Shown: positions 63,682 through 64,000 of the stretch, in pieces | Layout of the letters: the number at the start of each line of letters is the position of its first letter | Numbering within the stretch: the stretch's first letter is position 1 | Source: JAVJQS01 sp040218815 | Lineage (GTDB): Bacteria; Bacteroidota; Bacteroidia; Flavobacteriales_E; Vicingaceae | Reading direction: 5' to 3' | Assembly (NCBI GenBank): GCA_040218815.1 | Contig: JAVJQS010000005.1 | Span: 82,688 to 146,687, forward strand | DNA: 64,000 nucleotides | The notes under the pieces: generated by a model | Database searches by the model: none | What the model was told of the DNA's origin: nothing | What the model saw: only the letters and a program-made list of their open reading frames with translations | Program-made: the position numbers and the translations under genes

Positions 63682-63737
63682 TTTAAGCCTAACTTCTTTT
63701 TGAATACAATTTCATATTCCAAATAGCATCTATAATT

Positions 63738-63812
63738 CGGGATGTAGCTTAGTCCGGTTAAAGTGCGCGTCTGGGGGGCGCGAGAGCGGTGGTTCGAATC
63801 CACTCATCCCGA
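63738..63812 (+). tRNA. tRNA-Pro (anticodon GGG)
   Basis: The acceptor stem is CGGGATG (63738-63744) paired with CATCCCG (63805-63811) with A as discriminator at 63812. The anticodon loop CTGGGGG (63771-63777) has GGG at 63773-63775, and the T loop is TTCGAAT. The CCA end is not encoded. CGGGATG/CATCCCG and the GGG anticodon are characteristic of proline. Confidence 0.93.
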
Positions 63813-63934
63813 CAACAAAAAATACTTCCACGAAGTGGTCATTACAAGCAAATGCGTTTACCTTGAGCTTGCTCAAAAGTAAACGCATTTGCTTGTAATG
63901 AAAAGAGCGCAGCGAATAAGTATTTTTTGTTGTC
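63811..63934. repeat. Nested perfect palindrome at the tRNA-Pro 3' end
   Basis: Outer arms GACAACAAAAAATACTT (63811-63827) and AAGTATTTTTTGTTGTC (63918-63934) are perfectly complementary over 17 bp. Inside them, 63839-63861 and 63879-63901 are complementary over 23 bp. The central loop contains TTGAGCTTGCTCAA, itself palindromic. A side hairpin, CCACGAAGTGG (63828-63838), lies on the left, so the RNA or cruciform would have a branched form. The first two bases overlap the tRNA acceptor end. It ends without a T run, so it is not a classic terminator. Confidence 0.9.
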
Positions 63935-64000
63935 GCCTCCCCACCCAGGATGGCCGAAGGCAATCCACTACAGATAATTCTTAATTATTTACCTTGAGCT

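Noticed and set aside
63730..63963. Minus-strand ORF of 77 codons
   Set aside because: It runs antisense through tRNA-Pro and the palindrome; its C-terminal part (MSGFEPPLSRPPD...) is a typical false protein from the complement of a tRNA.

Overview
The window is 64 kb of AT-rich chromosomal DNA from a member of the Bacteroidota, most likely a Flavobacteriales-type marine or aquatic lineage. Four things point there: several proteins with C-terminal type IX secretion (T9SS) sorting domains, -7 promoter elements of the TAnnTTTG type, translation starts without strong Shine-Dalgarno sequences, and a Bacteroidota-type division cluster (FtsL-like protein, PASTA-tailed FtsI, DAP-type MurE, long FtsZ). 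The genus cannot be named from the sequence alone. No prophage, transposase, CRISPR array or plasmid backbone is visible.

Layout. 1-5 kb: small DUF4260 and Rho-N-like genes, a long intergenic region with a candidate small RNA and terminator, and leuS on the minus strand. 5-8.5 kb: two unknown small ORFs leading into a TPR histidine kinase and its LuxR-type response regulator. 8.5-12.5 kb: a minus-strand block with a T9SS protein, engB, a CrtO-like membrane protein, an alpha/beta hydrolase and a P-loop ATPase. 12.7-28.9 kb: the complete dcw operon mraZ-rsmH-ftsL-ftsI-murE-mraY-murD-ftsW-murG-murC-ftsQ-ftsA-ftsZ, preceded by three 10-bp-spaced MraZ boxes and closed by a terminator. 29-33.7 kb: two OmpA-like proteins and a CAP-domain protein in an overlapping operon. 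33.7-43.3 kb: an MFS transporter, L-2-hydroxyglutarate oxidase, a sodium/solute symporter, lipoproteins and the fused B12 mutase icmF. 43.3-51.2 kb: a DUF6503-like lipoprotein, a chalcone-isomerase-like protein, two methyltransferases with a GT2 glycosyltransferase, pruA, divIC and fahA. 51.4-58.6 kb: two large T9SS-secreted multi-domain proteins. 58.6-64 kb: gmhA, a TonB-like protein, comM, two related lipoproteins, tRNA-Pro(GGG) and a large nested palindrome.

The central theme is cell wall and division. The dcw operon makes the peptidoglycan precursors and the divisome. The downstream OmpA/CAP operon may attach to peptidoglycan, and divIC lies separately at 49.4 kb. The metabolic genes (pruA, fahA, icmF, lhgO) suggest amino-acid and organic-acid catabolism.

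The least ordinary signals are non-coding. (i) The last 14 codons plus stop of engB are present a second time, differing only at synonymous positions, with a T9SS gene between the two copies. (ii) A set of polypurine, TTGATAATTGA and CTTTGTGGTTAAA repeat modules occupies three dcw gene junctions and two other intergenic regions, and appears to supply TTG start codons and protein C-termini. (iii) A nested 124-bp palindrome starts in the last paired base of tRNA-Pro. No clearly new multi-gene system was found; the best candidates are the OmpA-OmpA-CAP operon and the lone P-loop ATPase with paired repeats in its upstream region.
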